64,000 nucleotides of DNA from Macrostomum hystrix. Taxonomy: Eukaryota > Platyhelminthes > Macrostomidae. Position numbers and translations under genes: made by a program. The notes below the pieces were generated by a model. It saw nothing but the letters and a program-made list of their open reading frames with translations. It was not told where the DNA came from and did no database searches. Location of the stretch: NCBI GenBank assembly GCA_950097015.1, contig CATNEN010000005.1, forward strand, positions 4,761,001-4,825,000. The letters are read 5' to 3'. This document shows, piece after piece, positions 34,268-46,081 of this stretch. The number at the start of each line of letters is the position of its first letter. Positions within the stretch are counted from its first letter, which is position 1.

Positions 34268-34681
34268 GGATCCTAGACACTTCGTCATCTTACAACTTTG
34301 TCATCCACTTGGAAGGTAGGACACTTTGTCATCCAGCCAATTGGCATGCTTTAAAGTTTGGTCAGTTTATCATCTACTAATAACAAGCAATCAAGTTCGT
34401 CATCAATAAAGTGAGGGTGGGGTGGTGGGGCAGAGGTGTGAACACACTTCACACTCTAAATTGTCAAAAAGATATGTCAAAACTGATTTCATTATAAGAG
34501 TTCAAAGATAGGTGCCAACACAATGTGAGGAGGGGTGGCTCTGTTCTAACTCTGAAAACTTTTGTTTTATATATGACAAAGTGTCCACAAGTCTCAGTCT
34601 CTTCGTCATCCACCCTCTGAGATATTGGAAAGATTGTCATCTGGATGACACAGTTGTAAGATGACAAAGTGTCCAGGTACC
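34268..34681. mobile_element. MITE with long terminal inverted repeats and 8-bp target duplication
   Basis: The left end GGATCCTAGACACTTCGTCA matches the reverse complement of the right end (GGTACCTGGACACTTTGTCA), and the similarity continues for about 40 bp. ATTTTTTA flanks it directly at 34260-34267 and 34682-34689. Internal TTCGTCATCC-like words recur. No transposase is encoded. An 8-bp duplication suits the hAT superfamily, but the termini are not a textbook hAT sequence. Confidence 0.8.
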
Positions 34682-35257
34682 ATTTTTTACAAAAGTATAT
34701 GCTAACCATATGCTAAGTATGTGGACTGGGCAACTAGGTACTGGGTACTGGGTACTTTCTTTACCATATCTCACCATCCCCAATCCCCATTTATTTTAAA
34801 ATTGTAGCTTTTAACACAATAAAACACACCACCATATTCTACAAATTTTTTGTGAAGTCAAGTCAGCTTAACACTAACAGTTCAGAACTTCACATGTCAG
34901 TTTGTAACTTTGTGACACAAAATGAATGATATATAAAGTTTATATTATACAAATAGATTGCACTAAAATTCAATTTAGTTCAGGACTACTTAACTCTCCC
35001 CTTTCCTAAACTCTACTCTACTTTGCTCTATTCTACTCTACTTTATTATAATTACTTAATTATAAGAGCAAACAAAAGAATATTTGCTAGATATTAGCTG
35101 TTTTGAAAAAAAGAATAAAAAAATTATATGCATTATATATAATAAAAAACTAGATGCTGTCATTAAACTATTTTAGTTTTGAATATTTAGGTGTTTAAGT
35201 TAGTTTTTTTAAGAACACACATTGATTTGATTTGTATTACAGCATTTCTCTGTTGCC

Positions 35258-36902
35258 ATGTCAAAAGTTGCTGCCCCAATCTGTTTTCTGTTGATGTTTC
35301 TAAGCAGCTATTTTGGCTGCTTATTTCTGATGGGTCCATTGCTATGGCTAGTGGCTCTGTCGCCAAGACTTTTTCGCTTTGCCATGGACTTTTTAATCTC
35401 TGCCTGGCTAACATTTGCTTCTGTAAGTTGTGAAAATTATAATTAGACTACTTACAGTAGCAGAACGGATATAGTTTAAATGGTACGATTTTTATTTTAG
35501 GCTCTGATGGAATTGCTAATTGGCATGAAGTTTCAACATTTCGGAGATCCGATTGATAAGCATGACTGTGCCATCATAGTTATGAATCATCCGAGTAGGT
35601 TAGACTGGATGTACATCTGGTACCTGTTGATGCGGTTCGGCTGTCTGTCAACGCTGAAGATTATTATGAAACGCAGCTTAAAGAATGTTCCAGGGCCGGG
35701 TTGGGCTATGCAGGCCGCTCACTACATGTTTCTGGAGAGGGCTTGGAATAAAGATGGGCCTTATATTACAGAATGCGTGGATTATTTCAAACTAGTTGGA
35801 TGCAAGACCCAGGTAAATTTTCATTCGAATTGCATTATTTTGCTTTAGTATATTTGTCAGTTCTGACTTTGTCTATGGTCATTGAGTAGTTGATTGATTC
35901 TTGATTATAATTATTACTTATCTGGATCATCCCCGCGCAGATACTAATCTTCCCGGAGGGAACAAACTTCACAGTAGAGGCCAAAGCTCGATGCGACGAA
36001 TTCGCGGCCAAGGAGGGCCTGCAGCCTCTGCAGCGAGTGCTGCATCCGCGAACCCTTGGCTTTGTGCACCTGCGGCAGCAGCTCGGCTGTGAGTTTTTGA
36101 CTCCTAACTCGACTGATTGACTCGTTAGAGAATCTTTTTTTTAAGTCGTTAGAAACGCGTTTATTTATTCTTAGAGAAGCATTTATTGAGTCTTTTGAGA
36201 AGCGTTGATCGAGTGGTTAAACAAACGCTGCAGTCATCTGATAAACGTTTGTAGTCACTGAGACGTCTGAAAACAAGTTTGCAAACAACTATACATTTTA
36301 ACGTGTCTCGGCACGATTTCAACCTAGAAGTTTTGCTCTTGACTGTAAATTCAAAATAAAAAACATTGAGAAAATGTTAACACCCGAGTGATTGTCAACA
36401 TTTTCGTTTAGCTTGTCTGGACGCTGTCTACGACCTGACCCAAGAGTTCATTGGGCTAAGATCGACTGAGGCGCGTCCGCCAAACGAACTAGAATTCCTA
36501 CGCGGCCAAACGCCTGCAGGCATTGCTTGGCGAGTTCGCCGACATTCGGCCAGCTCGGTGCCGATGGAGGCCGAGGCAGCGGCCGCCTGGTTGCGCAATG
36601 TTTGGCGCGATAAGGACGCTATTCTGTGCTGCCACGAGTCTAGCGGTGATCGAATCGCTGCTCCAACCAATGCCTGCTCAGCCTCGGCCTCTAATAAAAT
36701 TCGGCTAATTTTATCCGTCCTTGCTTGGCTGACTTTCATTGTTGGTTGCATCTACTGGCTAGCCACCTCTTGGTTGGCTTTGTTCGCTTTCTTCGGCCTG
36801 AATGCTACGTTCGCATGTCTGGCTATGGCGTGCTTTGGCGGTGGTCTAGACGCTGTGACGCGTAGAGCTGCTAGGCGAATTCAACGGATCAAAGCAGATT
36901 AA
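35258..36902 (+). CDS. LCLAT1: Lysocardiolipin acyltransferase 1-like (AGPAT family), four exons
   Basis: An ER-type membrane enzyme that transfers acyl groups to lysophospholipids such as lysocardiolipin or lysophosphatidylinositol. Exons: 35258-35422, 35501-35812, 35941-36088, 36412-36902, giving 371 residues (human isoform 376). The N-terminal hydrophobic segment is ICFLLMFLSSYFGCLFLMGP. Catalytic motif I is NHPSRLDW (N84 to D90), with the family's GPGWAMQAAHYMFLERAW after it. Motif III is FPEGT (163-167), then LHPRTLGFVHLRQQL. Two hydrophobic segments close the protein (LILSVLAWLTFIVGCIYWLA and ALFAFFGLNATFACLAM). The exon with the ATG is preceded by an acceptor at 35242, so a 5' untranslated exon probably exists. 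LCLAT1 and AGPAT5 are close relatives, and the NHxxxxDW and FPEGT context fits LCLAT1 better. Confidence 0.88.
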
Positions 36903-38440
36903 TGATCTCAGATGAAATTTTATTGATCAATTAGTCATATCAACATTCGACACGTGCGATTTAAGTTTTAGAGTGACGTCATGTCAGATTTTCTAAAAAT
37001 ATAAACAAATTTAAGCGATGCGTACTTAAATTCGTGCTCGATGCGTAATCAATGCGTACGTGAAATTTGCATTCCATGAAGTATATATATTATCGTTATT
37101 TATAAGTTCTTTTATTCAACACTTTACGTTTGCAAAATTTTGTTTTGTGGCATGGTGCAAAAAGATCATGTGTTTATGTAAATGTACTTAAATTTCCTTT
37201 CTAAAATAAAAAAATATCTTAGTTATTATTGTTTTAAGCGCGCTTAGACGTTTTAATTACGTTTTTACGTAAAAACTTGTGGACCCAAAATACTTTAATT
37301 TTGTTTAAAAGTGTAAAAATTTAAAACGTCATGGGACATTTTATATGACCTTTTAAAGTCTTAAAAGTTTTTCTCAAAGTCTTTAAAGTCTTTAAATATA
37401 CTACTCGTTTATATTATTCTTTAACTATTTTTTAACAAAAGGTTCCTTGACATTATTGCTTAAAAATAAGTTACTTGTTAAGTTGCTTAAATTTACTTCT
37501 CCTTAAATATTTTATGATTGACACTATAGTAAGTATTTTTTCTTAAGAAACACTGCGCTTTTATTTATATCTTAATTATTTTACTGTAAGAGCAAATATA
37601 GTTTAAATTTTGTACACATTCGGTTTGCTTTTTGGCTATTATTTTCCTACTACTCGTAAAAAGTATCAATTTTATTTATTTTACGGTTTCGTGTCTGCTT
37701 ACTTTAAATAGCTAGCACACCTTAACGTACATCAGAAGGAGAAGAAACTGAAAAGTTTTATAGATTTTTAAATAAATCTAATGGTATTTATATGTGATTT
37801 AATCGAGTAAATAAAAGCACAACTCGTTGTGATTTGGTAAACCTGTTCTTTCTGCTTACAATTTGTTTTAATGAAACAATACTTTGAAAGTTATTTAGAA
37901 CACATGAGAGACTTTAAATGGCATAAAAAAGGAAAAAATACCAAAAACACTTATATACATAAAAATATGATTACACATATTACAGTATTGTTGAAAATAT
38001 ACAATACATTAATTATGTTTAAAAAAGTTTTCTCTATACTTCACTACAATCTACGTGTATGTAGACAAATATATATATATATTTATCATATTTGTTTGCA
38101 TAATTACAGTGTACTAATTTTTCTGCTTACAATCCTGTAAAAAAGTTATACGCGGATAAAACAAAAATATGTAACATTTATTATAATTCAGAATTTGTTT
38201 ACACTTTATTGAGGCATGAAAATTAATTACTGAATACGCGCAATATTAAAAAATGACACCTGAAATAAAACGAAAAGTTAACATTTAGCTCAAAATAATA
38301 AAACATCGAATTTCAAAAGAGGTTTTCTATAAAGCGTCATTTTAAAGCATAATAAAACTGTAATAAAGTAAATCGAATGTTTCTATTTTAAATAGGCACC
38401 ATGAATCGGGGAAGCACTACTCAGAAGCTTCCGAATTCGC
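36903..38440. other. AT-rich region between convergent genes
   Basis: It holds the 3' untranslated regions of LCLAT1 and BIN3. Likely poly(A) signals are AATAAA at 37205-37210 (+) and at 38205-38210 (-). An 89-codon AT-rich open stretch at 37871-38140 has no protein character. Confidence 0.6.
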
Positions 38441-41400
38441 TTAAGGCTCAGCAATGTCAGCCACAATGCTCAAAGCTCGAATCTGTTTTAGCCGGTCCCG
38501 AGTCATCTCGGCATAGGAGTCGGCTGTCAGGCAGATGAAGTCCTCTTCGGCTGCGAAGCAGTCGCTGACACGGGCGCAGAGTCTGGCCACCTGGTCGAAG
38601 TGCTGCGCCTCAGCTTGGGCCAAGGCGCGGACGCACGGCTTTGCATAGTCTGGACGGGCAGCCTGTAGTGTAGTTCAGGATCATTAAAAACTGTAGTTGT
38701 AGTTGAGGATCATTATAGACTGTGGTTGAGGATCTGGGATCATTACAAACTGTAGTTGTAGTTGAGGATCTGGGATCATTATAGACTGTAGTTGAGGATC
38801 TGGGATCATTATAGACTGTAGTTGAGGATCTGGGATCATTATAGACTGTAGTTGAGGATCTGGGATCATAATAAACTGTAGTTGAGGATCTGGGATCATT
38901 ACAAACTGTAGTTGAGGATCTGGGATCATTATAAACTGTAGTTGAGGATCTGGGATCATTATAAACTGTAGTTGAGGATCTGGGATCATTATAAACTGTA
39001 GTTGAGGATCTGGGATCATTACAAACTGTAGTTGAGGATCTGGGATCATTATAAACTGTAGTTGAGGATCTGGGATCATAATTAACTGTAGTTGTAGTTG
39101 AGGATCTGGGATCATTATAAACTGTAGTTGAGGATCTGGGATCATTATAGACTGTAGTTGAGGATCTGGGATCATTATAGACTTTAGTTGAGGATCTGGG
39201 ATCATAATAAACTGTAGTTGAGGATCTGGGATCATTACAAACTGTAGTTGAGGATCTGGGATCATTATAAACTGTAGTTGAGGATCTGGGATTATTATAG
39301 ACTGTAGTTGAGGATCTGGGATCATAATAAACTGTAGTTGTAGTTGAGGATCTGGGATCATTATAAACTGTAGTTGAGGATCTGGGATCATTATAAACTG
39401 TAGTTCAGGATCTGGGATCATAATTAACTGTAGTTGTAGTTGAGGATCTGGGATCAGTATAAACTGTAGTTGAGGATCTGGGATCATTACAAACTGTAAT
39501 GGAGGATTTGGGATCAGTACAAACTGTAGTTGAGGATCTGGGATCATTACAATCTGTAGTTGGAGATATTGGGAATTCACAAAAAATTTATTTTAATATT
39601 TTAATATATTTAGATAATCAACATCGCGCACCTGAAGTGCCTGCAGATCGCTTAGCAGCGAGTCATTGATCTGGGCCAGTTGAGTCCTGGTCGATTCTAA
39701 ATCTCGTCGCAAATAAGCCAGCGCAGCCAACCGTTTGCCAGTCCTGCTGCCCAATGTGCCGCTCTTGGCCTCCTCTTTGGCCAAATTGCTCTCTAGGCTG
39801 GCCTCTTCGCTCTGCTTGCGTTCGCGACGCTTCACCTGCGGTTATTTTTGGTATGGGATTAAAGAAAAATTGGGAGAATATCACTAGACATAGTAGATTA
39901 AGGTGGGATAAAAGCGGAGAAATTCCATCCTTAAATATAAAGTTCAAGTTAAGAAAAACCATCTTTAACATGCGGAATAAAGTCCTCGAAATGAGTAGGA
40001 TAACATCCTAGAAATCCCATGTCTAGAATGTGGGATAAATCCAGGAAATCCTATCGCTAGAATGTAGGATACAATCCTAAAAATCCCTTCTCTAGAATGT
40101 AGGAAAAATACTTGAAATCCTATCGTTATAATGTAAGAAAAATCCTGGAAATCCTATCGTTATAATGTAGGATAAAATCATAGAAATCCTATCCCTAAAA
40201 TGTAGGATAAATCCTGGAAATCCTATCTCTAGAATGTAGGATAAAATCATAGAAATCCCATCTCTAGAAAGTAGGATAAACTCATAGAAATCCCATCTCT
40301 AGAATGTAGGATTAAATCCTAGAAATCCCATATCTAGAATGTAGGATACAATCCTGGAAATCCTATCTCTAGAATGTAGGATAAATCCTGGAAATCCTAT
40401 CTCTAGAATTAGGATAAATCCTGGAAATCCCATCTCTAAAATGTAGGATAAATCCTGGAAATCCCATCTCTAGAATGTAGGATAAAATCATAGAAATCCT
40501 ATCTCTAGAATGTAGGATAAATCCTGGAAATCCTATCTCTAGAATTAGGATAAATCCTGGAAATCCCATCTCTAAAATGTAGGATAAATCCTGGAAATCC
40601 CATCTCTAAAATGTAGGATAAATCCTGGAAATCCCATCTCTAAAATTTAGAATAAATCCTGGAAATCCTATCTCTAGAATGTAGGATAAATCCTTTAAAT
40701 TCCATCTTTCGAATGTAGGATCATATCTAGAAAGTAGGATAAACTCATAGAAATCCCATCTCTAGAATGTAGGATAAAATCCTAGAAATCCCATCTCTAG
40801 AATGTAGGATACAATCCTGGAAATCCCATCTCTAGAATGTAGGATAAAATCCTAGAAATCCTATCGTTATATTGTAGGATAAATCCTGGAAATCCTATCT
40901 CTAGAATGTAGGATAAAATCATAGAAATCCCATCTCTAGAATGTAGGATAAAATCATAGAAATCCCATCTCTAGAATGTAGGATAAATCCTGAAAATCCT
41001 ATCTCTAGAATGTAGGATAAAATCATAGAAATCCCATCTCTAGAATGTAGGATAAATCCTGGAAATCCTATCTCTAGAATGTAGGATAAATCCTGGAAAT
41101 CCCATCTCTATAATGTAGGATAAATCCTGGAAATCCTATCTCTAGAATGTAGGATAAATCCTGGAAATCATATCTCTAGAATGTAGGATAAAATCATAGA
41201 AATCCCATCTCTAGAATGTAGGATAAATCCTGGAAATCCTATCTCTAGAATGTAGGATAAATCCTGGAAATCCCATCTCTATAATGTAGGATAAATCCTG
41301 GAAATCCTATCTCTAGAATGTAAGATAAATCCTGGAAATCATATCTCTAGAATGTAGGATAAAAATCATAAAATCCTTTAAATTCCATCTTTCGAATGTA

Positions 41401-41972
41401 GGATCATCTCTAGAAAGTAGTATAAAATACTAGAAATCCCATATTTAAAAGCCTTGAAATCCCATCTCTAGAATGTAGAATGAAATTCCACAAATCTCAC
41501 CTCGAAAAAGTAGACCAAAAGCAGATAAATCCCAACTTAAAAAGACATTTGACAAAAGCCAAGAAGTTCCATATTCATATACAATAAATGTGGTCTAAAA
41601 CTTGCTCATAGATTCACTAACCTGGCGCATTACACACGGCTGAATTCTTTGCAGCTGGGCCATTGGCTTGGCAACAAATCTGTTGATATGCCCGGCCAAC
41701 TGGTCAAAGGCCAGCTCTTTAGACCGCACCAGGCCCTGCCAGTTGTCGAGGCTGGCCTGCATCTCCGGGAACTGGTCCGAGTGCTGCATCAGGTTCATGA
41801 CTAAATCCCATTCAGCTGGGGCGCATTTTTTCAACGACTGACTAGCCGCTTTACTGTTTAAGCATATCTCTTTGCTGCATGTGTCAAGGTGTTGCAAAGC
41901 AGCTAGTTGGCGATCTAGTTCAAGCTGATCAGCGTGTACAATGGACTGGCGTTTGCTTGCTTTGCTGCTCAT
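38441..41972 (-). CDS. BIN3: BIN3-like BAR domain protein, three exons
   Basis: BIN3 proteins bend membranes through an N-BAR-type coiled dimer and act in actin and endocytic organisation. Exons: 41972-41622, 39835-39632, 38662-38441, giving 258 residues (human 253), all phase 0. The whole protein is a helical BAR domain. Shared landmarks with human BIN3 are the segment NRFVAKPMAQLQRIQP before the first intron, VKRRERK at the start of exon 2 (human VKRRE), and the terminal RALSIVAD, nearly identical to the vertebrate C-terminus. The first exon starts MSSKASKRQS. An acceptor-like TTTTACAG lies just before the ATG, so an untranslated exon may exist upstream. Both introns are almost entirely minisatellite. 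Confidence 0.88.
38690..39575. repeat. 30-bp minisatellite in BIN3 intron 2
   Basis: About 29 units around GTTGAGGATCTGGGATCATT fill the intron. The minus strand is open throughout (PDPQLQFIMI), which mimics a 298-residue protein but is repeat read-through. Confidence 0.95.
39990..41470. repeat. 33/34-bp minisatellite in BIN3 intron 1
   Basis: About 1.45 kb of units around GGATAAATCCTGGAAATCCC, more degenerate than the other arrays, with ATCATAGAAATCC variants. Longer blocks recur around 40680-40740 and 41360-41420. Confidence 0.93.
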
Positions 41973-43256
41973 TGTTGATCCACTGTAAAAGTAGTTATAG
42001 TGCAATATTATGTAGCGTAAATTTGCCAAGCAGATAATAATTTAGTTGAGTTAGATTGTGATTTAGCTCGGATTTTGTTTAGTTTGTCAGCTACTAAAGG
42101 TAGCAATGAAAAAACAAGTACAGATATTACTGGAGGAATGTAGCAATGAGCATTGCTGGAATAAACTTTTAACCACCAAAATTTTTCTGCCATGTAACTG
42201 ACAGTCTGACACTAAACACAGTGTTGTACACTGTGATAGTTACGACAGTAAAGGACATAGTTTGCAAAATAGCAAAGTTTCTAAGTAAATTTGGTTGGAT
42301 TATAAAACTTAGTACTGCAGAACTAATAGTTGCCATGCTTGTAAAATTTAATATTATCAAGATCAAGCAAGCACTTTATTCTTTGCTAGAAATATATTTT
42401 TTCTGCCACTTGTTTCAACTTGTAATATACTTAAAACATTTTCAGATTTTCAGGCATATACATTCAATTTTCATTTGAGATGTAGCCACTCACACTAAAT
42501 GCATTCTAGCTTAATCTCTCTAGCACACCACTTCCTATGTGCTGATTTGCTAAACACAGACTAGGCCTACCAATAACAGCCTAACACCACGCTATATATA
42601 AAACATACGAAAGTGCAAAGCAGTCAACCATTACTGTTTCCCACTACCTTAACTTCTTCCAACTCCTAGCCTTGCTAGCAAACCAATCTAACGTTCTAGC
42701 AGTCAACCAGACTACAGACTCAATTATTAGACAATAGGCCTTAGCCTTGAACTGCTGAATATTCAAATAATCTGATAAGTAGCCTACCACATTCCTGACT
42801 GCCTCTTACTTACTTAGTTACTTACTGATTGCTTACCACCTTTGTGATTGCCTGAATCCTTTGCATCAGTAATACAATTGGAAATATAACACCTAAGAGA
42901 AGGTTTAACACCACTGGAAACTCGAGTTGAACTTACCACTCATTGACCTAAATTAGGATATACTTCATTAGAAACTAGAACTAGGCCTAATAACTACAAA
43001 CCATACAAGTTTACACCATAAGGTAGGCCTATAGGGCCTATCATATTCTTATTTGCCAAATCCCATAGACATATTTTCCTTGGATACCACCATGTCATGA
43101 CATGGTGTACAATTTTTTGCAAATTTGAGTTTAGCAAAACAGTTCTAAAAGATCACCAAAATTTTAATTTCGTTAGGGCTTACTTTTCAATTCAAACTTA
43201 ATTGGCTATTTTGGCAAGGGTTTAACTCCAGTTTACACATGTAGCTATGTGATAAT
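41973..43256. other. Intergenic, no feature seen
   Basis: AT-rich DNA upstream of BIN3, probably containing its promoter. No coding exon or repeat array is seen. Confidence 0.55.
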
Positions 43257-43560
43257 TCAGAACAGATTCGCAATGTTATTGGCCTTTCTAGCCTTTGAGC
43301 ACTGAATAACAATCCTTTGCAAGAACTGCCCACTGAGCTCTACAGCGAAGCAGTGGAGCATATCTAAAGTATTCTGTGTCTTTGGATCCACTGCCAAGAC
43401 ATTTTGGCTGTCAATAGGATCATCCAAAAGTGATGAGTTTCGTGTCCCAGATGCAAACGATTCATTGGATTCAGAAGCTCCCTGCACAGAATGAGCTGCT
43501 GGTGACTCATAGCTGTCGGAGTCCAAGAGTCCAAAAAATCTCAACAGATTGGTTATCCTC
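43257..43560 (-). pseudogene. Unidentified open frame without a start codon
   Basis: The frame runs about 100 codons (FGLLDSDSYESPAAHS near the start, LDMLHCFAVELSGQFLQRIV near the end) with good amino-acid composition. There is no in-frame ATG. An ATG GAG GAT AAC just upstream lies one base out of frame, so it could be a frameshifted gene start, an internal exon, or a sequencing slip. The C-terminal half could form helices. I do not recognise the family. Confidence 0.35.
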
Positions 43561-43579
43561 CATAGTCAGGAAGGTGTCC

Positions 43580-43665
43580 GTACGCCGGAATTTTCCGGCG
43601 TACATCAGCCCCCCCCCAAAAATGGCGTACAGTTTCGCGTACACGCGGTCCGAAAAATGGCGTAC
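43580..43665. repeat. Perfect 11-bp palindrome and GCGTAC cluster
   Basis: GTACGCCGGAA, TT, TTCCGGCGTAC at 43580-43603 forms a perfect inverted repeat. GCGTAC occurs four times within 70 bp, and AAAAATGGCGTAC is directly repeated at 43618-43630 and 43653-43665. A run of nine C separates them. Confidence 0.8.
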
Positions 43666-43699
43666 ATTTTTTAAAACAAGTTTTTTAGCTTTCAGCAGT

Positions 43700-45110
43700 T
43701 TTAGAATTGTTTTCTGAGAAAACCGTACTTTAAATTTGTGTAAAAACGCGTTTATTTTCGCGAATTAATATATATTTACCGCAAATGTGATTTCTCTGCC
43801 TTCTCTAACAAATAATTAACTTGATTTATTCCACAGAATTCGTTAGTAACCAGCCGAATTCAAAGCGAGGCAAAATGGCGAAGAACACTCAGGAGGCGCA
43901 CAGCTAAAAGCGACCTCAATAGCTATGTACTTTATAATGTTAGCCAGTTACAATTTATATTTATTTTTCTATTATATATATATTTTTTAACGCTAACCAG
44001 TTACAATTTCTATTTTTATTATTATTTTTATTTATAACGATAATAACGTTAACGTTAACGTTAATATGAGAAAATTACTCTAAGCGGATATCAGCGCGCG
44101 AATGAGTTGACACCTTAAAAGAGCTCACCTTAAAAGGCTAGCAGGCGGGGTGGGGGCGGCCACCCACTCCATACAGGTGCAAACAATTAAAGGCAGGGGT
44201 TGGCTGATCACTAAAGCCGGTTTGCACAGGCGCAAGCACCCATGCAAACCAAAGCAATGTCATTTCATAATATTTTTGGCTGCTCTTTTGTATCACTTTC
44301 TTTACTGTACAGAAACGGATTGGTTATGTTATTATATTTTTTCACAATTGACTAATGATGTTTAAGTAACATAAATGTTATAAATATAAATATCTGCTAA
44401 AAAAGTTCTAAATTCTAAAATATCTTTATAAAGTACGCTAGGATAATTCGTCTCCTTGACTTCATGGATTTCGTGTAATTGTCAGTGAATCGTTCTTGCG
44501 CGAATGATTAAATTGTCGCTGATGGATATCGCTTGAACTATGAACTTTCCCGAATGGTCATTTTGATTTGCGAAATTAAATATTTTTTTATGTCGTTAAC
44601 GATAAGCGATTATTGTTATATAGCTACACAGCCTTTTAAATGGTGCATGTAGTAAATGAAGTATACGAATATAGCACAGTTATTTATAGTTATTATGCAA
44701 TTGTAACACGTTAGTTTACGATGACGTAAATTTAGGTATAGGTAAAGAATTGCATGTGTATGCATAAAATTAGTGGTGTTAATAATCGGTTCAATTGTAA
44801 GCATTTGATCATCTACGAGTTTATCGTAATTTGTTCCAGTTTGTTCATAAATAAAGAGAAGTTATTTAAAGTTATGTTGCTGTAGGCTGACTCAATATTA
44901 AAACCATAAATTATTGATCATAAATTATTGATCACACTGACTAGGCAGATCAACCTTCGCTTTTAACTGGTTTCGATACGACGTCGATGAATTTCTTTGC
45001 GAAATGTCGGACTCAGGACTAGAGTGATAACGGGCACTGTGCCGAATCGAATAACAACGTCGGCAAGAAATAATAAAGGTACATAAAGTGTACATGGACA
45101 TGAAGTACAT
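43700..45110. other. Intergenic, AT-rich
   Basis: No gene is supported. A short GTTAAC run (AACGTTAACGTTAACGTTAA near 44045) is the only simple repeat. Confidence 0.55.
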
Positions 45111-45112
45111 GG

Positions 45113-45787
45113 AAGTGTACTTCAGGGTGGTGTGGAAGTGTACTTCAGGGTGGTGTGGAAGTGTACTTTAGGGTGGTGTGGAAGTGTACTTCAGGGTGGT
45201 GTGGGAGTGTACTTCAGGGTGGTGTGGGAGTGTACTTCAGGGTGGTGTGGGAGTGTACTTCAGGGCGGTGTGGAAGTGTACTTCAGGATGGTGTGGAAGT
45301 GTACTTCAGGGTGGTGTGGAAGTGTACTTCAGGGTGGTGTGGGAGTGTACTTCAGGGTGGTGTGGGAGTGTACTTCAGGGTGGTGTGGGAGTGTACTTCA
45401 GGGTGGTGTGGGAGTGTACTTCAGGGTGGTGTGGGAGTGTACTTCAGGGTGGTGTGGGAGTGTACTTCAGGGTGGTGTGGGAGTGTACTTCAGGGTGGTG
45501 TGGGAGTGTACTTCAGGGTGGTGTGGGAGTGTACTTCAGGGTGGTGTGGGAGTGTACTTCAGGGTGGTGTGGAAGTGTACTTCAGGGTGGTGTGGGAGTG
45601 TACTTCAGGGTGGTGTGGGAGTGTACTTCAGGGTGGTGTGGGAGTGTACTTCAGGGTGGTGTGGAAGTGTACTTCAGGGTGGTGTGGGAGTGTACTTCAG
45701 GGTGGTGTGGGAGTGTACTTCAGGGTGGTGTGGGAGTGTACTTCAGGGTGGTGTGGGAGTGTACTTCAGGGTGGTGTGGGAGTGTTC
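45113..45787. repeat. 23-bp minisatellite, 29 units
   Basis: Units around GTGTACTTCAGGGTGGTGTG are nearly identical; only GAAG or GGAG at one site varies. As 23 is not divisible by three, the array cycles through all frames and all three plus frames stay open. A SINE-2-like word CCTGACGATGAGAAAGTCAG (45801-45820) follows at once. Confidence 0.95.
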
Positions 45788-45961
45788 TTGAGAGTGACTA
45801 CCTGACGATGAGAAAGTCAGTGGCGTATTTGTTTACAAATCATACTGTTTAGGCTGGAACAATTAGAGAATGAACTCGATAAAGTACTAAAACGTTTCAT
45901 GAAACTCTTCAAAGTGTTGATGTTTAACCTGATAAATAAAGTTATGAGTTTTGCACTTCTA

Positions 45962-45967
45962 TTTATT
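45962..45967 (-). promoter_or_regulatory. Polyadenylation signal of the two-domain Cys-rich gene
   Basis: AATAAA on the minus strand lies 115 bases beyond the stop codon. Confidence 0.55.
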
Positions 45968-46081
45968 TTTGGCTCAAATGCTCACATAGGTTTTGCATAG
46001 TCTACGGATGTAAAGACTATAAGTTAGTTAACGTTTTATGCTAAGTCGAGCATTTGTTTTTCGAATCCTAACGCAGGATTT

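Noticed and set aside
37871-38140. 89-codon AT-rich frame between LCLAT1 and BIN3
   Set aside because: Its composition follows the AT-rich background; it lies in 3' untranslated sequence.
38684-39580. 298-codon PDPQLQFIMI frame
   Set aside because: A 30-bp intronic repeat without stops; the BIN3 exons on either side splice over it.
45132-45852. Three overlapping frames of about 220 codons
   Set aside because: A 23-bp unit cycles through all frames, giving the same peptide in each; no start context or family.
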